64,000 bases of DNA from Herbaspirillum robiniae. GTDB lineage: Bacteria; Pseudomonadota; Gammaproteobacteria; Burkholderiales; Burkholderiaceae_D. Shown here in pieces: positions 60,800 through 64,000 of this stretch. The notes beneath the pieces are model-generated. The model searched no databases, was not told the origin of the DNA, and saw nothing but the letters and a program-made list of their open reading frames with translations. The DNA lies in contig NZ_NJGU01000011.1 of assembly GCF_002213415.1 (NCBI RefSeq), positions 124,001 through 188,000 of the forward strand. The letters run 5' to 3'. The first letter of the stretch is position 1, and the number at the start of each line of letters is the position of its first letter. The translations under genes were made by a program, and so were the position numbers.

Positions 60800-63010
60800 A
60801 TGAAGAAGCAAAGCGGGAAGACGGCAGCGGCCGCGCACCTCCAATCCGACTCATCCATGGCCGTCGTGCGGCTGCGCCGCAAGCGCCTGGCCGTTGCGCT
60901 GGCCGGCGCCTGCTCGGCGCTGGGCGGCGCCCATGCCTGGGCCCAGGCCGAGGGCGCGGCGGCATTGCCCGAGATCGTGGTCTCGACCCAGACCGAGAGC
61001 GAGCTGAAAAAGCCCGGCACCGCCGGCGGCCGCCTGGAGCTGACGCCGCTGGAGACCCCGGCCAGCGTCACCACCATCTCCGGCGACACCATCCGCGAGC
61101 GCGGTTACCAGAGCCTGCTGGAGGCCGAGACGCGCGCGCCTGGCGTGAGCTCGGTGCCGTTCTCGGGCAACGGCAACAATTCGCTGTCGGCGCGCGGCTT
61201 CTACGGCCCCAACTCGATCTCGCAGCTGTACGACGGCCTGCAGCTCTACAACGCCGGCGGCGTGGTGACCTTCCCGTTCGATCCGTGGAACGTCGAGCGC
61301 GTGGAGTTCCTCAGCGGCCCGGCCTCGGTGCTGTACGGCACCGGCTTTGTCGGCGGCGCCGTCAACGTGGTGCCCAAGAAGCCCGACTTCAGCAAGCAAT
61401 CCAACGAGGTGCAGCTCTCCGCCGGCTCCTTCGGCACCTGGCGCCAGGCGGTCGACAGCAGCGGTCCGTTGAACGACCACTGGGCCTATCGCATCAACGC
61501 CAGCCACACCAGTTCGGACGGCTGGATGGAGCGCGGCCGCAACGACAGTCTCGCCGTCTCGGCCGCGCTGGCATGGAAGGCCACGCGCGACCTGACGCTG
61601 ACGCTCTCCAACGACTACGGCGATATCAATCCCGGCAGCTATGAAGGCACGCCGATCGCCAACGGCAGCGTGATCCAGAGCCTGCGCTACAAGAACTTCA
61701 ACGTCGACGACGCCCAGGTGCGCTTCACCGAGAACCGCACCTACCTGCGCGCGCGCTACCAGCTCACGCCCGACGTGGTGCTCAACAACGACGTCTACCT
61801 GATTAAGCACGAGCGTCGCTACAAGGAAACCTATACCTACACCTACAATCCGGCTACCGGCAACGTCGCGCGCTCCAACTACCGCGACATCATCGGCTAC
61901 CAGACCCAGTACGGCGACCACGGCTACGCCACCATCGACGGCCAGCTGCTGGGCCGCAAGAACCAGCTGGTCGCGGGCTTCGACGTCAACCGCTCGACCT
62001 ACGACCGCAACGACAACACCAACAGCGCCGGCAACTTCCCGGGCTCGAGCACGGTCAGCGCGGCCGGTTTCAATCCCGGCGTGTTCTCGCAAGGCACCAC
62101 GGCGTCCATGCGCTACCTGTACCGGGTGACGCTGGACCAGGCCGGCGTGTTCCTGCAGGACCGCTACCAGCTGGCCGACCAGTGGACCATCAGCGGCGGC
62201 GTGCGCGGCGACAACTACCAGACCAGGCGCGATGACACGCAGACCGGCGCCAGCGCCAGCGGCAACATCAACGCCGTGTCGTGGAACACCGGCGTGGTGT
62301 TCACCCCGGTGCGCGACATCTCGCTGTACGCGCAGTACGCGGTGGCGTCCGACCCGGCGACTTCGCTGGCCAGCATCAGCGCCTCGCAGATGCAGTACGC
62401 GGTGTCCAGGGGCAAGCAGGTCGAACTCGGCGTGAAGCAATCGCTGTGGGACGGCAAGCTGGACTGGACGCTGGCCGCCTATCGCATCATCAAGAGCAAC
62501 CTGCTCACGCCCAACATCAACAACACCTCGCTGTCCGACACCGTGGGCCAGCAGTCTTCGCGCGGCCTGGAAGCCTCGATCACCTTCCGGCCCACGCGCG
62601 ACTGGCGCATCGAAGCCAACGCGTCGATCCTGCAGGCGCAGTTCGACGACTTCGTGGCCAGCGTCGGCGGCAAGCCGACCTCGCTGCAGGGCTATCGTCC
62701 GCAGTTCGCGCCCAAGCGCACCGGCAACCTGTTCGTCGCCTGGAACTTCATGCCGCAGTGGGAAGCGCGCAGCGGCGCTCATTACGTCAGCGACCGCTAT
62801 TCGGACAACACCGACGTCTCGCGCCTGCCCGCCTACACCGTACTGGACGCGGGCCTGGCCTGGCGCGCCACGGATCGCCTGAAGTTCGACTTCCGCATCG
62901 ACAACCTGACCGACAAGGTCTATGCCGCGTCCACCTACGCCGGCACCGCCACGCAGTGGATCCTGGGCGCGCCGCGCAGCTACACGTTGACCATGAACTA
63001 TGCGTTCTGA
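60800..63010 (+). CDS. TonB-dependent outer-membrane receptor (siderophore-receptor type) under B12 control
   Basis: 736 residues. An unusually long N-region (about 30 residues, with an internal ATG at 60857) precedes the signal helix LAVALAGACSALGGAHAWAQ. The TonB box is PEIVVST (57-63). The plug domain follows (VTTISGDTIRERGYQSLLEA, RVEFLSGPASVLYGTGFVGG), then a 22-strand barrel ending in MNYAF with the terminal Phe required for barrel assembly. The plug and barrel look like FhuA/FpvA-type siderophore receptors rather than BtuB, yet it is governed by a cobalamin riboswitch. Probably it takes up cobalamin or a related corrinoid. AGGAAG precedes the start. It overlaps the next gene by 11 bases. 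Confidence 0.92.
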   Translation: MKKQSGKTAAAAHLQSDSSMAVVRLRRKRLAVALAGACSALGGAHAWAQAEGAAALPEIVVSTQTESELKKPGTAGGRLELTPLETPASVTTISGDTIRERGYQSLLEAETRAPGVSSVPFSGNGNNSLSARGFYGPNSISQLYDGLQLYNAGGVVTFPFDPWNVERVEFLSGPASVLYGTGFVGGAVNVVPKKPDFSKQSNEVQLSAGSFGTWRQAVDSSGPLNDHWAYRINASHTSSDGWMERGRNDSLAVSAALAWKATRDLTLTLSNDYGDINPGSYEGTPIANGSVIQSLRYKNFNVDDAQVRFTENRTYLRARYQLTPDVVLNNDVYLIKHERRYKETYTYTYNPATGNVARSNYRDIIGYQTQYGDHGYATIDGQLLGRKNQLVAGFDVNRSTYDRNDNTNSAGNFPGSSTVSAAGFNPGVFSQGTTASMRYLYRVTLDQAGVFLQDRYQLADQWTISGGVRGDNYQTRRDDTQTGASASGNINAVSWNTGVVFTPVRDISLYAQYAVASDPATSLASISASQMQYAVSRGKQVELGVKQSLWDGKLDWTLAAYRIIKSNLLTPNINNTSLSDTVGQQSSRGLEASITFRPTRDWRIEANASILQAQFDDFVASVGGKPTSLQGYRPQFAPKRTGNLFVAWNFMPQWEARSGAHYVSDRYSDNTDVSRLPAYTVLDAGLAWRATDRLKFDFRIDNLTDKVYAASTYAGTATQWILGAPRSYTLTMNYAF

Positions 63011-64000
63011 CCTGCGTGTCCGCATGGTGCGCCAGCGCACCGGATGGCGTGCAGCGCCGGCGCTGCTGCTGTTGGCGTGCGCGGCGCTGCTGGCGTTGCC
63101 GGCGTTACCCGCGCATGCGGATGACCCGGCCGTCCTCGGCCAGCAGGGTGGCCAGCTGCGCTTTCGCGACGACGCCGGCCGCGAGATCACGCTGCCGGTG
63201 CCCTTGCGGCGCGTGGTGGTGTTCAACCGTTACACCACCGAGTTCGTGCGCGCCGTCGGCGGCATGCCGGCGGTGGTCGGCGTGGACATCGACTCCGCGC
63301 GCAGCAAGGAGTACTGGCCCACGGTCACGCCCGGCATGCTGGCCGGGCAGGGCCAGTCCAGTCCCAACTACGAAGCCATCGTCGCCATGCGGCCGGAGGT
63401 GGTCTTCTTCCCGCGCAACAGCGACTGGCAAAAGGCGGCCGAGGTGCTGGGGCGCTTCCATATCACGGTGGTGGTGCTGACCGCGTGGGACGTGCTGAAG
63501 CACGAGCAGAACGTCGAGCTGCTGGGACGGCTGTTCGGCCAGCCGCAGCGCGCGGCGCGGCTCAACGCCTTCTACCGCGGCTACCGCGACCTGCTGGCGC
63601 AGCGGCTCAGGGGCGTGGCGCGCAAGCGCGTCTACATCGAGGAAGTCGGCAACTACAAGACCCTGCTCAAAGGCTCGGGCTGGCACGACATGGTTGAGCT
63701 GGGCGGCGGGCAGAACGTGTTCGGCGACGTCGAGATCGCCGGACAGTCTTCCGCGCGCGGCACGGTGCAGGGCTTTTCCGTGGATCCCGAGGAAGTGATC
63801 GCGCGCCGACCGGAGCTCATCGTCAAGCTGGAGCCGGGCCAGTACCTGCCGCATCCGCGCGCGTTCTCCGAGCAGGTGCTCAAGGGCATCGCCGCGCGTC
63901 CCGGCTTCGCCTCCCTGCCGGCGGTGCGCAGCGGGCAGGTGTATCACATCAGCTATTACCTGGCCGGCGGCTGCTCCAAGATCATCGGCGCGCTGCAGAT
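63000..64000 (+). CDS. ABC-type periplasmic binding protein (BtuF/FepB-like), 3' end outside window
   Basis: The open frame starts ATG at 63000, overlapping the receptor stop, and runs off the window (333 codons seen). A signal peptide (about 1-40, ALLLLACAALLALPALPAHA) is followed by LRFRDDAGREITLPVPLRRV, FNRYTTEFVRAVGG, and later SVDPEEVIARRPELIVKL: the first and middle lobe blocks of class III binding proteins for cobalamin, heme or siderophores (BtuF/FepB family). It likely delivers the receptor's ligand to an ABC permease encoded beyond the window. Alternative start at 63024 is possible. Both genes share the B12 riboswitch. Confidence 0.88.
   Translation, partial: MRSDLRVRMVRQRTGWRAAPALLLLACAALLALPALPAHADDPAVLGQQGGQLRFRDDAGREITLPVPLRRVVVFNRYTTEFVRAVGGMPAVVGVDIDSARSKEYWPTVTPGMLAGQGQSSPNYEAIVAMRPEVVFFPRNSDWQKAAEVLGRFHITVVVLTAWDVLKHEQNVELLGRLFGQPQRAARLNAFYRGYRDLLAQRLRGVARKRVYIEEVGNYKTLLKGSGWHDMVELGGGQNVFGDVEIAGQSSARGTVQGFSVDPEEVIARRPELIVKLEPGQYLPHPRAFSEQVLKGIAARPGFASLPAVRSGQVYHISYYLAGGCSKIIGALQ

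Overview
The window is 64 kb of GC-rich, densely packed chromosome. Gene content points to a betaproteobacterium of the order Burkholderiales, most like Oxalobacteraceae such as Herbaspirillum. Pointers are the PCMT-like/rhodanese/tolC gene order, two RND pumps, a FapA-type protein, PAS/GGDEF/EAL signalling proteins and beta-type housekeeping genes (trmB, arfB, recQ, uppP). This placement is inferred from sequence style and gene order, not from a database search.

Layout. 1-3.1 kb (minus): the start of a surface-polysaccharide operon with a PseC-like aminotransferase, a tiny ORF, an FdtA/QdtA-type ketoisomerase and a second DegT aminotransferase cut by the window edge. An rfaH-like gene precedes it, and the leader carries an ops-like GCGGTAGC. 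3.2-10.3 kb: an AcrAB-OprM/Ttg-type RND efflux operon with a divergent acrR gene and a near-perfect AcrR operator. 10.3-12.8 kb: PCMT-like/rhodanese/tolC operon. 13-18.2 kb: a second TetR-MFP-RND operon. 18.6-25.9 kb: YkgJ-like protein, arsC, two tandem uppP paralogues, recQ, a chemoreceptor and trmB.

26.0-28.6 kb: a small AT-richer island lies between an intact tRNA-Gly(CCC) gene and a duplicated 38-bp copy of the 5' half of that tRNA. It carries three co-directional genes: an Abi-alpha/DUF4393 protein, an MltR-like protein and a protein with class III nucleotide-cyclase motifs. I see no integrase. This is the best candidate here for an undescribed (probably anti-phage) system, and the orphaned tRNA promoter points straight into it.

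28.7-44 kb: arfB (apparently with a non-AUG start), a DHH phosphohydrolase, c-di-GMP enzymes, a TRIC-type channel, several lipoproteins, a PAS chemoreceptor, a MazG-like pyrophosphohydrolase, a methyltransferase and small conserved genes. 44-55.5 kb: VOC protein, SBF-type transporter with divergent LysR, FapA-like protein, CDF transporter, cytochrome b561, a large unknown protein, a YdeP-type molybdo-oxidoreductase and a CheY-like protein. 55.6-64 kb: an Mn2+ (yybP-ykoY) riboswitch with mntP; a LysR/2-hydroxyacid dehydrogenase/MFS cluster; then a cobalamin riboswitch, a TonB-dependent receptor and a periplasmic binding protein cut by the window end.

Functionally the window is mostly envelope biology (efflux, undecaprenyl recycling, polysaccharide, metal and cobalamin handling) and signalling, with one clearly foreign insertion. 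No CRISPR array, insertion sequence, rRNA or prophage structural gene was seen.
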